Part shown: positions 1-8,756 of the stretch, piece after piece
Numbering within the stretch: position 1 is the stretch's first letter
Layout: each line of letters opens with the position of its first letter
Assembly (NCBI GenBank): GCA_013360685.1
Contig: JABWBD010000023.1
Span: 1 to 36,277, forward strand
Length of the DNA stretch: 36,277 bases
Direction: 5' to 3'
Source: Pirellulales bacterium
GTDB taxonomy: Bacteria; Planctomycetota; Planctomycetia; Pirellulales; Thermoguttaceae
The notes under the pieces: model-generated
Told to the model about the DNA's origin: nothing
Seen by the model: only the letters and a program-made list of their open reading frames with translations
The model's database searches: none
Translations under genes and position numbers: made by a program

Positions 1-1
1 T

Positions 2-94
2 GCGGAACTGAACCCAATTCAACGAAAGCTACTCCACCTGCTCGGCATACCTCCGGATGTACTCCGAACCTTCAAACGGAGGTGCGGAACGTGA
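2..94 (+). pseudogene. possible C-terminus of a transposase, cut by window edge
   Basis: An open frame runs from the window edge to a TGA at 92-94. Its 30 residues include LNPIQRKLLHLLGIP, which resembles the helical tail of planctomycete IS4-like transposases. This is pattern memory only; the rest of the gene lies outside the window, so it could be an intact element, a remnant or chance. Confidence 0.25.
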
Positions 95-657
95 GTATTT
101 AGATCCTTCGGCAGTCCTCGCTTACGCTTCGGGTTACGATGGGATCGCGAATCATCCGGCATAGACGAGACAGCCGTACCGCGGAAACGGCTCGCTCGTG
201 TGTAGCCTGGCGGAACGAGAAATGGCCGCAGATGTTCTTTCGCAAGTCGCATGACCGCTTGGCCGATTCACCAATATGCCAAACGCGAAAGCGTTTCGTC
301 GCACAGGGCGCATCAATTCCCGCGAAAAAGCTGCTGCATGTTGATCCGTGCTTCGAGGGTGGCTCGCATCACATCGCGAATCCTGCCCGTTTGTTGTTGC
401 CTCATCATCCACCACGTTGTTAGATTGGGAATTGGCGCCCCGTCAGGCAACGCCGTGACGCATTCTTCTGCGTGGAATCTGCTGCGATAGGGACCATAGC
501 CGAAGACGCAAGACATCGGGGTCCCAGCAAGACGCCCCAATCCTCATGAATTCGGCCACCAATATGCATCACCGCGTTGCCCGGTCAGGGGCACTTCGAT
601 GCCTGAATGAGAAGAAGCCCGTTGATCGTCGAGAAATACCAATTCAGGAGTTCAAAG
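95..657. other. intergenic stretch, no supported gene
   Basis: About 560 bases without a convincing gene. Short open frames exist on both strands but show no recognisable motif or good ribosome-binding site. Bases 115-139 carry a motif (cgcttacgcttcgggttac) that I recall as a dispersed planctomycete repeat, which produces spurious NPKRKRG-type ORFs on the reverse strand. A piece around 545-556 (catgaattcggc) resembles the arm of the inverted repeat at 31815-31876. Confidence 0.5.
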
Positions 658-1569
658 ATGTCTGATCGGAGGTTGTCTCGACTCAGGGGCTTCACCCTGG
701 TAGAGCTGCTGGTGACGATTACGATCATCGGGATTCTGATCGCCTTGCTGTTGCCGGCTGTACAGGCGGCGCGCGAGGCCGCGCGACGCGTTGAATGCAC
801 CAACCATTTGAAACAAATCGGTCTGGCATTTCATCGCCATCACGATTCCCAACTCAAGTTTCCAACCGGCGGTCTCAGCCCGGCAATGTGGTGGAACCGG
901 TACGGCAATCTTCCCGCGGATGCGGCCAACCCCGCGGGAGGAATCGGGCCCGGCTGGATGTTCCAGATCCTGCCGTACATCGAACAAGAGCAAACGCACG
1001 AGCTCCCCAACACTTCGGACGTCGAACGCACGGTGGTCTCCAATTACTTCTGTCCGTCTCGCCGTGGGGCGACCACTTCGTGGTATGATCGCGTCTTGAA
1101 CGACTACGCCGGCGCAACGCCCGGCGACACCCCGGACTCGTGGGACCAATTCTGGCACGGCTCGATTTGGTCCTCTCCCAAGAACGCGCCGTACAAGGGA
1201 GTCATTGTCCGTTCCGGTTGGGACCGCCGGTCGAGGTTTGCCGACATCACCGACGGGACGTCGAACGTCTTGGTTGTGAGCGAGAAACAGTTGAGGATCC
1301 CCGAATACCGGACAGGCTCCTGGCACGACGACCAGGGATGGACCGATGGCTGGGACCCCGACATCATGCGCTATACGGCGTTTCTGCCGATTCGCGACGG
1401 CCACGAGTTCGTGGGCTGGGACGGCTATCGTTTCGGATCGGCCCATTCGGCCGGAATCAACGGTCTGTTGGGCGACGGGGCGGTGCGGATGATCGCCTAC
1501 ACCATCGAAGCGACCGTCTTCAACAACCTGGGCAACCGGCAGGACGGCAACGTGGTCTCCGAGTATTGA
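658..1569 (+). CDS. DUF1559 protein with prepilin-type N-terminus
   Basis: A 303-residue protein of the DUF1559 family, which is greatly expanded in planctomycetes and has no settled function. Residues 10-40 form a type III (prepilin) signal: [16 protein letters not shown] with the cleavage Gly11-Phe12 and the conserved Glu at mature position 5, followed by the hallmark [13 protein letters not shown]-terminal [17 protein letters not shown] segment matches the family's H-x-G...GDG signature. I chose ATG 658 over the upstream in-frame start at 607 because AGGAG lies about 8 bases before it and the signal then begins at residue 10. The protein is probably processed by prepilin peptidase and anchored in or exported across the inner membrane. 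It stands alone, with repeat DNA downstream. Confidence 0.93.
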   Translation: MSDRRLSRLRGFTLVELLVTITIIGILIALLLPAVQAAREAARRVECTNHLKQIGLAFHRHHDSQLKFPTGGLSPAMWWNRYGNLPADAANPAGGIGPGWMFQILPYIEQEQTHELPNTSDVERTVVSNYFCPSRRGATTSWYDRVLNDYAGATPGDTPDSWDQFWHGSIWSSPKNAPYKGVIVRSGWDRRSRFADITDGTSNVLVVSEKQLRIPEYRTGSWHDDQGWTDGWDPDIMRYTAFLPIRDGHEFVGWDGYRFGSAHSAGINGLLGDGAVRMIAYTIEATVFNNLGNRQDGNVVSEY

Positions 1570-1655
1570 GCCCGCCCGTTCCAGGCAATACGGTCCCTTC
1601 GACCGGAAGATCCGGGCTTAGCGCCCGTCCCGGAACAACTCCGCGGTTCTGTCGC

Positions 1656-1683
1656 CTCCGCGAAAGGGCGTTCTTTCGCGGAG
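1656..1683. repeat. short inverted repeat, cgcgaaag family
   Basis: Perfect 11-base arms (ctccgcgaaag at 1656-1666 and its complement at 1673-1683) flank a 6-base loop. It lies between the DUF1559 gene and the diguanylate cyclase. The flanking gcgaaagacgac makes it look like a member of a dispersed planctomycete repeat family. No T-run follows, so I do not call it a terminator. Confidence 0.6.
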
Positions 1684-1860
1684 CGAAAGACGACGCTGTT
1701 CGTGGACCGGTCCTTAGAGCCTATCCCACGACCATCGTTGGCTCGCTCGTGTTGGGGGGTATTCGGAGCAAAATGTGCCTGTTCCCTCCGCTTCTCCTGC
1801 CCCCCGATAAGCTAAGCTTCTTGTGGGAAATTATCTTCCGGGGAGCAATCACGCGATCTC

Positions 1861-2796
1861 ATGGATTCGCTGGCGTACATCGTACCGTGGGTGCTTGGCA
1901 GTGTCGGGGTAGGGATTGTGGCGGGGTACTACCTGAGCCGCACGGCGCCGCACCGCAGTGAAGGCGAACAGGCCGCCGAGCGAGAACGACAGGCGACGCT
2001 CGGCGTATTGACCGAAATCCTGGGCTCCATCCAGCGGATGACCAGCCAGGTGGAGGACCATACCACGGAAATCCAACAGGCAGCCCACCATGTCGGCAAC
2101 CTCCGCACCAGCGGCGAAATGGAGACGATCAAACAGGCGCTGATGGGCCATATCGGGACCTTGCTGGCCTCGAACCAGCGGCTGACCAAGGACCTCACCT
2201 ACAGCCGCTACAAGATGGAGGAGCAGGCGGGGCAGATCGACGATGCCCGGCGCGAGGCCCGGACCGACCCCTTGACCGCCGTGGCGAATCGCAAGGCCCT
2301 GGATGAGAAGCTGCACCTGTTCTTGGCCGATTGGGAGCGCGAGAGGCGGCCGTTCGCGATGGTGTTGATCGACCTGGATCATTTCAAGCGGATCAACGAC
2401 TCCCACGGCCACCAGGCCGGCGACCACGTGCTGGCCGAAGTGGGCAGATGGCTCCGCCAGTGGACCCGCGAGGGCGATTTCGTCGGCCGCTACGGTGGCG
2501 ACGAGTTCGTCGTGCTTTGCGCGCAGGCCGAGCTGGCGGTTGCCGTGGAACTGGCCGAGACGATCCGCCGGCAAACCGTCGACCAGGCCATCCGCCTCGC
2601 ACTCGGGGGCGAACAGGTTTCCATCTCGTTCAGCACCGGGGTAGCCGTCTCCCGGCCCGGCGACACCGTTGCATCCTTGCTGGCGCGCGCCGATCAGGCC
2701 CTGTACAAGTCAAAGCGATTGGGCCGCAACCAGGTCCAAGCCGAAGAGCCGGCCGAGCAAGAAGAGCATGCCCTTGCCGTCGCGGCCGCCGGCTAG
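1861..2796 (+). CDS. membrane-anchored diguanylate cyclase (GGDEF)
   Basis: A 311-residue enzyme predicted to make cyclic di-GMP from two GTP. Residues 5-25 are one hydrophobic segment, 35-130 a mainly helical linker likely to be coiled-coil, and 135-300 the GGDEF domain. The active-site motif GGDEF is intact at 212-216, with the metal-binding Asp of LIDLDHF near 171. A canonical inhibitory site RxxD (REGD, 203-206) sits exactly five residues before GGDEF, so product inhibition is likely. There is no recognisable sensor domain. A GGGGAG sits 15 bases before the ATG, rather far for a ribosome-binding site. The polyphosphate kinase follows after 60 bases on the same strand, so they may be cotranscribed. 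Confidence 0.95.
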   Translation: MDSLAYIVPWVLGSVGVGIVAGYYLSRTAPHRSEGEQAAERERQATLGVLTEILGSIQRMTSQVEDHTTEIQQAAHHVGNLRTSGEMETIKQALMGHIGTLLASNQRLTKDLTYSRYKMEEQAGQIDDARREARTDPLTAVANRKALDEKLHLFLADWERERRPFAMVLIDLDHFKRINDSHGHQAGDHVLAEVGRWLRQWTREGDFVGRYGGDEFVVLCAQAELAVAVELAETIRRQTVDQAIRLALGGEQVSISFSTGVAVSRPGDTVASLLARADQALYKSKRLGRNQVQAEEPAEQEEHALAVAAAG

Positions 2797-2856
2797 TTCT
2801 CAATCAGCTTTCGGAGAGGCAAAGGCAAATGCACTGTGCGGCGAGGCGGAACAGCG

Positions 2857-4365
2857 ATGCTTGAATTCATTGATCTGGGCAAGAAAATCTCGAAGTCCGA
2901 CTACGCGGCGGTCATGGACGGATTGGAGGCCCGCTTGGGCGAGTGCCAACGCGCGGCCCAGGAGGCCGGCGTGCCCGTGGTGCTGGTGTTCGAGGGTTGG
3001 GATGCCGCCGGCAAGGGTGAAGCGATCAACCGCCTGGCCCAGGTGCTCGATCCCCGCGGCTTCCGCGTGAACGTGGTCCTGACGCCCAACGAGGAAGAGC
3101 GGTATCGCCCCTGGATGTGGCGGTTCTGGAACGAACTGCCGCCGGCGGGCAAGTTCGCGCTGTTCGACCATTCCTGGTACAGCCGTGTCCTCCGAGAGCG
3201 TCTCGGCGACGAAGTGTCCGAGTCTGCCTGCCGCGAGGCTTACGAAGAGATTCGCCAGTTCGAACGGCAACTAGCCGATTTCGGCGCGGTGCTCGTGAAG
3301 TTCTGGTTGCACATCGATCGGAAGGAACAAAAGAAGCGGTTTCGCGCGCTCGAGAAAGACCCGGCGACGGCCTGGAGGGTCGGCGAGAGCGAATGGCAGC
3401 AGAACCAGCGATACGACGTGTGGCGCACCGCCGCCGAGGAGATGCTCGAGGAGACCTCGGCAGGGCACTCGCCCTGGGTCATTGTCGAGGCGACACAACG
3501 GAAGTTCGTCGAGGTGAAGGTGGTCGAGACGGTCGTCGTCGCGGTGGAGAAGGCGATCCTGCGGCGTGCGTCGGCGCCCAAACCCGTCTATGCGCCCATG
3601 CCGAAGCCGCAGGAGTCGCCCACGCACGAGAAGACGGTCCTCGACCGGTTCGACCTCGGCCTCACGATCGACCGCGAGGACTACGAGCGCCGGCTCGGCG
3701 AGCTTCAGGAACGCCTCTTCCGCCTCGAGCACGAACTCTACGTGGCAAGGATTCCCGCCGTCATCGTCTACGAAGGATGGGACGCCGCGGGCAAGGGGGG
3801 CAACATCAAACGGCTTACGCGCGGACTGGACCCGCGGGGCTATGAGGTCATCCCGGTCGGCCCGCCCAACGAGGAAGAGAAGCTGCGGCCGTATCTCTGG
3901 CGGTTCTGGCGGAGTCTGCCCAAGGCCGGCCACATCGCCATCTTCGATCGCTCCTGGTACGGCCGCGTGCTGGTGGAGCGTGTGGAGGGTTACTGTACGG
4001 AGGAAGAGTGGCGGCGAGCGTATCGCGAAATCACGGAGTTCGAGCGGCAATTGGCCGATTTCGGGACCGTGCTCGTGAAGTTCTGGCTGCAAATCGATCC
4101 GGAAGAGCAGCTCCGCCGCTTCCAGGCCCGCGAAGAGATCCCCCAGAAGAAATGGAAAATCACCACCGACGACTGGCGAAACCGCGAGAAATGGGACCAA
4201 TACCGCGTTTCGGTCGTCGACATGCTCCAGCGGACCAGCACCACCCACGCGCCGTGGACCGTGCTGGAGGCAAACGACAAGCTCTACGCTCGCATCAAAG
4301 CCCTGCGAACGGTTGCCGAGGCGCTGGAGCGGGCGATCGCGGGACGGGGAACGCCGACGGCTTGA
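2857..4365 (+). CDS. pap: polyphosphate:AMP phosphotransferase, two PPK2 domains
   Basis: A 502-residue protein with two tandem PPK2 domains, the arrangement of class II PPK2 enzymes that use polyphosphate to phosphorylate AMP to ADP in the cytoplasm. Domain 1 has Walker A EGWDAAGKGE near 46-55 and FDHSWYSR near 103; domain 2 has EGWDAAGKGG near 305-314 and FDRSWYGR near 363. The C-terminal copy is closer to single-domain PPK2 (FDRSWYGRV), while the N-terminal copy has His and Ser changes there. In characterised two-domain enzymes the C-terminal half carries the activity. I prefer ATG 2857 to GTG 2836 because GAGGCGGA precedes it and the protein starts as is typical. It ends four bases from the convergent cytochrome gene. 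Confidence 0.92.
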   Translation: MLEFIDLGKKISKSDYAAVMDGLEARLGECQRAAQEAGVPVVLVFEGWDAAGKGEAINRLAQVLDPRGFRVNVVLTPNEEERYRPWMWRFWNELPPAGKFALFDHSWYSRVLRERLGDEVSESACREAYEEIRQFERQLADFGAVLVKFWLHIDRKEQKKRFRALEKDPATAWRVGESEWQQNQRYDVWRTAAEEMLEETSAGHSPWVIVEATQRKFVEVKVVETVVVAVEKAILRRASAPKPVYAPMPKPQESPTHEKTVLDRFDLGLTIDREDYERRLGELQERLFRLEHELYVARIPAVIVYEGWDAAGKGGNIKRLTRGLDPRGYEVIPVGPPNEEEKLRPYLWRFWRSLPKAGHIAIFDRSWYGRVLVERVEGYCTEEEWRRAYREITEFERQLADFGTVLVKFWLQIDPEEQLRRFQAREEIPQKKWKITTDDWRNREKWDQYRVSVVDMLQRTSTTHAPWTVLEANDKLYARIKALRTVAEALERAIAGRGTPTA

Positions 4366-4369
4366 TCTG

Positions 4370-4936
4370 CTACTCCTCCGGGCGCCCGAGCAGCTTGCGG
4401 GTTTTCTTGTCCCAGCGGACCGTCCGCAATGCCAGGCGGTGCGCGCCGTGGCAGTCGGTGCAGAGCAACTCGTCGGGATTCTGCTTGGCCGGGCACCGCT
4501 CCTGCCATCGCGCGATGACGTCGCGGGCCGGCGCGTCGTGCGTCTCGTGGCATTTCTGGCAGGAAGCGGCGATCTGGTCCGCGGGAATCATGATATCGGG
4601 CGGCGTAACGTTGTCCTCGTCGTTGCGGTGGTCGTACGACTGCCCGTGGCACTCGACGCAGCCGATGTCCTCGCGAGCGTGGACCGTCACCATCTCCTCG
4701 GTCTGGTAGTTGTCGTGGCAGCAATAGCACGCGCTGTTGTCGGCCACCGGGCCATCCGCGGAGGCCGCGGAGGCCGGCTTGGCCGGTTCGTCCAGGAGCA
4801 GCAGCGGCGCGCTCTTGTCGACCTTCAGCGGCGGCAGCGAAGATGCCTTCGGGCCGTCGGCCGCGGTTTTCGCCGTGCACATCCACAAGAGCGACGGGAC
4901 GGTGGCCAGCGCAATCAGCCAAAGCAAGTGTCTCAT
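4370..4936 (-). CDS. exported tetraheme cytochrome c
   Basis: A 188-residue protein with a hydrophobic N-terminal signal (residues 3-20) and four c-type heme sites: CYCCH, CVECH, CQKCH and CTDCH. Extra His residues scattered between them could be the distal ligands. It should therefore be a periplasmic electron carrier matured by the cytochrome c system. The first site, CYCCH, has an extra Cys. A Pro/Ala-rich linker separates the signal from the heme region. It begins 10 bases after the stop of the Tat-exported AKR-like gene, indicating cotranscription and probably joint function. It is not an obvious ACIII subunit; the family resembles small NapC-independent class III cytochromes, without closer assignment. 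Confidence 0.88.
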   Translation of the reverse strand: MRHLLWLIALATVPSLLWMCTAKTAADGPKASSLPPLKVDKSAPLLLLDEPAKPASAASADGPVADNSACYCCHDNYQTEEMVTVHAREDIGCVECHGQSYDHRNDEDNVTPPDIMIPADQIAASCQKCHETHDAPARDVIARWQERCPAKQNPDELLCTDCHGAHRLALRTVRWDKKTRKLLGRPEE

Positions 4937-4946
4937 AGGGCATCTC

Positions 4947-6056
4947 TCACACGTATTCCCAATCCTTCAGCCACCGGTAATGGTACGGCAGATTGGCCCA
5001 GGCCCGCTCCATGATGGCGTCGAGCTCGGCCTTCTCGGCCACGTCGAGCTCGCGGCGCTCCTTGACGGCCAGCGCGGCGTTGTCGACCTGTTCCGGGGTG
5101 ATCATGCCGGGGATCGGGGCGGTGATGGCCGGGTTGCAAAGGATGTAGCGCAGCACGAGCCGCGAGGTCCGGTTGTCCTCGTCTTCGTCCGGATTGCCCG
5201 GCGAACTGTCGCCCTTGAACACGGAGCCGCTGGCATACGGCTTGATGCCGAACCAGCCCACGTCGTGCTTTTGCATTGCCGCCCAGAGGCCCGATTCATC
5301 CTCGATCACTTTCGTCTTGGCCGTGTACGGCGTGACGATCACCTCGAGCTGTTCGGGATACTTTTCGATCATGCCTTTGATGTGCGGTCGGTCGTGCGAC
5401 GAGATGCCGGTGAACCGCGCGCGGCCGCTTTTCTTGGCCCAATCGAGCGCCTTGACAAGCTCTTCGACCTCGCCCTCGCTGTGGCGGCTGCTCTGTTCGT
5501 GGCAGGTGATTCGCCAGAGGTCGACGTAGTCCAGCCCGGCGGTTTTTAAGCCGTTGTCGAATCCCTCCTTCAGCTTTTCGAAGCTCCGCCACTCGGCGAA
5601 GCGAACCTCGCTCTGGTACCACGAGTAGCCGAGATACATCCTGTCGCGCCGGCCTTTGAGGGCCTTGGAGTACATGGTCACCTCTTCGCCGGTGCAGGCG
5701 TCGATGTAGTTGATGCCGCGGTCGATGCAGCGGCTGACCACGTCGGCGCGGTTCTTCTCAAACTCGGGACTGCTGAGGTTCGCGCTCAGCCAGCTCTGGC
5801 CGTTGAACAGGCCCGGCACGACCTTGTTCACCCGCTTCCAGTGACCGCCGAGGCAGACCGCGGAGACCATGAGGTTCGTCTTGCCGCAGCGGCGGTACTC
5901 CATGTCGGGGTTGTAGTTGAGAATCTTGCTCGTGTCGGCGCTGGCGGGGTTGCCGGCGGCAACGGTGTACGTCGGCTTCAGGCCCGCCGCCACGGCCGCC
6001 GCGGCAACGGCGCCAGCGCGGACGAATTCGCGACGTGTGAACGACTGGTCGCTCAT
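4947..6056 (-). CDS. Tat-exported aldo/keto reductase-fold protein, divergent active site
   Basis: A 369-residue protein with a twin-arginine signal (TRREFV at residues 7-12, then an Ala-rich hydrophobic stretch) and an aldo/keto reductase TIM-barrel domain from about 50 to 345. ATG 6056 is preceded by AGGAG at good spacing. The barrel landmarks are visible: GINYIDA near 114-120, KALKGRRD near 131-138, LDYVDLW near 175-181. Of the usual Asp-Tyr-Lys-His catalytic set, only Asp119 aligns. The Lys position is Ser145, the His position is Thr184, and the Tyr five residues after the Asp is absent. Export and loss of these residues argue against an ordinary NADPH-dependent reductase. A tetraheme cytochrome c follows after 10 bases and may be its redox partner (inference). 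Confidence 0.88.
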   Translation of the reverse strand: MSDQSFTRREFVRAGAVAAAAVAAGLKPTYTVAAGNPASADTSKILNYNPDMEYRRCGKTNLMVSAVCLGGHWKRVNKVVPGLFNGQSWLSANLSSPEFEKNRADVVSRCIDRGINYIDACTGEEVTMYSKALKGRRDRMYLGYSWYQSEVRFAEWRSFEKLKEGFDNGLKTAGLDYVDLWRITCHEQSSRHSEGEVEELVKALDWAKKSGRARFTGISSHDRPHIKGMIEKYPEQLEVIVTPYTAKTKVIEDESGLWAAMQKHDVGWFGIKPYASGSVFKGDSSPGNPDEDEDNRTSRLVLRYILCNPAITAPIPGMITPEQVDNAALAVKERRELDVAEKAELDAIMERAWANLPYHYRWLKDWEYV

Positions 6057-6218
6057 GACAAATCTCCTGGTAGCCAGGGTGAACGGGGCAAGTTCGTGGG
6101 AAGGCTTAAGTCAGGCAGGAACAACGGTGCGTTCCATGCTAATTGGTGGCCGGCAGATGTGTCAAGAGTCATGGCGAGCTGACTGCAACCCGGCGGATTC
6201 ATAACTGCCGCAAGAAAA

Positions 6219-6275
6219 GTAGCAGGCACGCTCCGACGTGCCGCGGCGGACGGCACGGCGGAGCGTGCCTGCTAC
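6219..6275. repeat. long near-perfect hairpin repeat, gcaggcacgctccg family
   Basis: Outer arms of 17 bases (6219-6235 and 6259-6275) are perfectly complementary. After one mismatch, inner 7-base arms (6237-6243 and 6251-6257) continue the stem around a 7-base loop: 24 of 25 positions pair. It sits between the divergently transcribed AKR operon and the GspF operon. No T-run follows. It is best read as a dispersed palindromic repeat. Confidence 0.85.
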
Positions 6276-6461
6276 GTTGAAGCGCGATCCGCGCGGATTT
6301 TCGTGTGCGCGCCGCGGCCGTGCGTCGTTGATAGGTAAGGCCCGCGTGGTGCGGCCGATGGCTCGGCACGAGCCGGAACAGCGCCGGCGCGGGTGTGGTT
6401 CCCTTTTCAACCCGCCGCCCGAGGCGGACGGGCGGTTTCCTGCGCGCGAAGGAATCCAGCC

Positions 6462-7541
6462 GTGGCAAGCAGCGGTTCGAGCGGCGCCGGCGCAACCAGC
6501 CTGGAGCAATTGATTGCGCTGAACAACGAGATGGCCGCCCTGATCCGGGCGGGGATCCCGTTGGAGCGGGGGTTGGCGGCTCTCGGTGGACAGTTGCCGG
6601 GCAGACCAAGCAGACTCGCCGAATGGCTGGCCTCGCGGATGAGCCGCGGAGAAAGCCTTCCGCAGATCCTGGCCGACGAGGACGACCGGTTTCCGCCAGT
6701 CTGGCGGGCCGTGGTCCAGGCCGGGCTGCGGTCGGGCCAGCCGGCCGCCGCCCTCCAGTCGCTCTCGGAAACGGCCCGGCGCGTTTCCGAACTGCGAAAG
6801 CTCGTGGCAGCCGGGCTCCTCTATCCGTTGATGGTGGTGGCGGTCGCCTACCTCGTCTTCTTGTTCCTGGTCGTGGTCTTGGCGCCAATGGTCATGGCGG
6901 CCCATGCCGACCTGACAGGCGTTGGGGACCCGGTCCTGCTGGGGCTGGCCTGGCTGGGGCGTTCGGCCTTGTTCTGGGCGGTTCCAGTGCCGTTGGTCGC
7001 GGGGATCCTGGCGGCGGCCTGGTGGCGCAGGTCGGGATGGATCCTGTGGTCAAGAGGCAACAGGGCCGTAGCCACGCGGCGCGGCGCCGGAATCCGGCAG
7101 ACGCTCCACAACGGCCGGATGGCCACCTTTGCCGAAATCCTAGCGCTGCTGGTCCATTCGGGCGTTCCCCTCGACCAGGCCGTGGTGCTGGCCGCGGAGG
7201 CCAGCGGCGACCGCCGGATTGCGGACGCCTCCGGCCAGATCGCCGAGCGGATCCGCCGCGGTGAAGCCGTAGTGAAACGCGGCGACCTGCCCGAGAACTT
7301 CCCACCGCTCTTGGGCTGGCTGCTGCTGACCGGTGGCCGGCAGCCCGACCTGGGCGGTTCGCTGCTGCGGACGGCTGCCGTCTACCGCGAGCGTTCCGCG
7401 CGCACGGCCGCCTGGACTGCCGTCTACCTGCCGATTTCGATGACGATTCTGTTGGGAGGAACGGCCACGCTTCTCTGCGGCCTGGCGGCCTTCGTGCCGA
7501 TCGTGAGGATGTTGTACCACCTGACCTGGCCCGCCGCTTGA
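6462..7541 (+). CDS. GspF/PilC-family platform protein, first of three
   Basis: A 359-residue polytopic membrane protein of the type II secretion GspF/type IV pilus PilC family, the inner-membrane platform that couples an assembly ATPase to pilin insertion. Two T2SF helical domains are visible, one beginning IALNNEMAALIRAGIPLERG near residue 17 and one beginning RMATFAEILALLVHSGVPLD near 219. Hydrophobic segments lie at about 125-145, 160-190 and at the C-terminus. I place the start at GTG 6462, with AAGGAA 8 bases upstream; the in-frame ATG at 6393 would add an Arg-rich leader unlike the family. It lacks the N-terminal YRY domain of the next gene. The next gene starts 12 bases after it. Confidence 0.85.
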   Translation: MASSGSSGAGATSLEQLIALNNEMAALIRAGIPLERGLAALGGQLPGRPSRLAEWLASRMSRGESLPQILADEDDRFPPVWRAVVQAGLRSGQPAAALQSLSETARRVSELRKLVAAGLLYPLMVVAVAYLVFLFLVVVLAPMVMAAHADLTGVGDPVLLGLAWLGRSALFWAVPVPLVAGILAAAWWRRSGWILWSRGNRAVATRRGAGIRQTLHNGRMATFAEILALLVHSGVPLDQAVVLAAEASGDRRIADASGQIAERIRRGEAVVKRGDLPENFPPLLGWLLLTGGRQPDLGGSLLRTAAVYRERSARTAAWTAVYLPISMTILLGGTATLLCGLAAFVPIVRMLYHLTWPAA

Positions 7542-7553
7542 GAGGACCCCGCG

Positions 7554-8744
7554 ATGCCGATCTATCGCTATACGGCCGAAGACTCCGAGGGCCGACCGAC
7601 CGACGGCCACATCGGCGCCGAGACCGTCGAGGAGGCCCGTCATCGGCTCGAACAGCAGGGGCTGCGCGTGCTGGAAGTGATCCAGGCCGAGTCGGGGAGT
7701 TACGCGGAGCCTCGGTCGGAAAAGCTCTCGGCGGACGAAGGCGAGCGGCTTGTGGAAAACGTCGCCAACCTGAGCGCGGCCGGCCTGCCCTTGTCGCCAG
7801 GGCTGCGCGCGGCGGGCGACGAGAGCGACAGCCCGCGGCTGGCCAATGCCTTTTATTACCTGGCCGACCAGATCGACCAGGGCCGCTCGCTGGACGAGGT
7901 GCTCACATCGACTCAGGATCTTCTGCCGCGATCGATCACGGTGCTCATCCAAGCCGCCGCGCAGTCGGGCCAACTGGGTCCCGCCTTGTCCGAGTTGGTG
8001 GAGCATTATCGCGCCACCAGCGCATTGCGGCGCAACATCGGCCGGGGATTGGCCTATCCGGTGCTGGTGGCGGTTCTGGCCGCGGTGGTGCTGGGATGCA
8101 TTGTCACGTTCATCGCCCCCGGTTTCGAGCAGATCTTTTCCGATTTCGGAGCGAGGTTGCCCGCGATCACGCTCGTGCTCTTTTCGTTGCGGCGGGTGGG
8201 GGCATGGATTGTCCTGGCCATCCTGGCGGTGATGGTAGTCGTTGCGCTGGTGGTCCGCGCCCGCTGGAGTGCGGCTGCGCGGCAGCGATGGCTGGCCAGG
8301 ATGCCGCTGGTTGGGCCGCTGTGGCACTGGCTGGGGCTGTTGGAATGGATCGGTCTGGTGCAGGTGCTGCTGCGGAACCAGGTGGGGCTCTTGGAATCCT
8401 TGCGGCTTTCGGCGGGGGCGGTTTCCAACGCCTTTGTAGGCCAGCTTTCCCTGGCCATGGCCGAGGCGGTTGCCCGCGGCCGGACCCTCTCGCAGGCGAT
8501 GTCGTCGCTTCGCGCGGTCCCCGCCTCGCTGGTGCCGCTGGTCCGCTGGGGCGAGGAAGCCGGCAGTCTGGCCGACTCGCTCGGTGTCAGTCGGGAGATG
8601 CTGGAGGAACGCGTCCGCACGCGTTCGCTGTGGCTTGAGACGGCCCTGCCTCCCATCCTGTTTGTGGCGGTGGGTTGCTGTGTGCTGCTGGTCCTGGCCG
8701 CGTTGTTTCTGCCGTTGATCTCGCTGATTCAGAACCTGAGTTAG
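7554..8744 (+). CDS. gspF: GspF-family protein, canonical full-length copy
   Basis: A 396-residue protein and the most typical GspF of the three, close to the family's usual 400 residues. It opens with the cytoplasmic N-terminal element MPIYRYTAEDSEGRPTDG and EEARHRLEQQGLRVLEV, then has two T2SF domains (about 60-180 and 265-385), each followed by a membrane hairpin, and ends in LVLAALFLPLISLIQNLS. ATG 7554 is supported by GAGAGGA upstream. It should form the inner-membrane platform of a pseudopilus or pilus machine, interacting with a GspE/PilB-type ATPase, none of which is encoded in this window. Twelve bases separate it from each neighbouring GspF gene. Confidence 0.93.
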   Translation: MPIYRYTAEDSEGRPTDGHIGAETVEEARHRLEQQGLRVLEVIQAESGSYAEPRSEKLSADEGERLVENVANLSAAGLPLSPGLRAAGDESDSPRLANAFYYLADQIDQGRSLDEVLTSTQDLLPRSITVLIQAAAQSGQLGPALSELVEHYRATSALRRNIGRGLAYPVLVAVLAAVVLGCIVTFIAPGFEQIFSDFGARLPAITLVLFSLRRVGAWIVLAILAVMVVVALVVRARWSAAARQRWLARMPLVGPLWHWLGLLEWIGLVQVLLRNQVGLLESLRLSAGAVSNAFVGQLSLAMAEAVARGRTLSQAMSSLRAVPASLVPLVRWGEEAGSLADSLGVSREMLEERVRTRSLWLETALPPILFVAVGCCVLLVLAALFLPLISLIQNLS

Positions 8745-8756
8745 GATGGAACTGGC

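Noticed and set aside
152-540. overlapping ORFs on both strands in the first 600 bases
   Set aside because: No recognisable protein features, and part of the region matches a remembered dispersed repeat.
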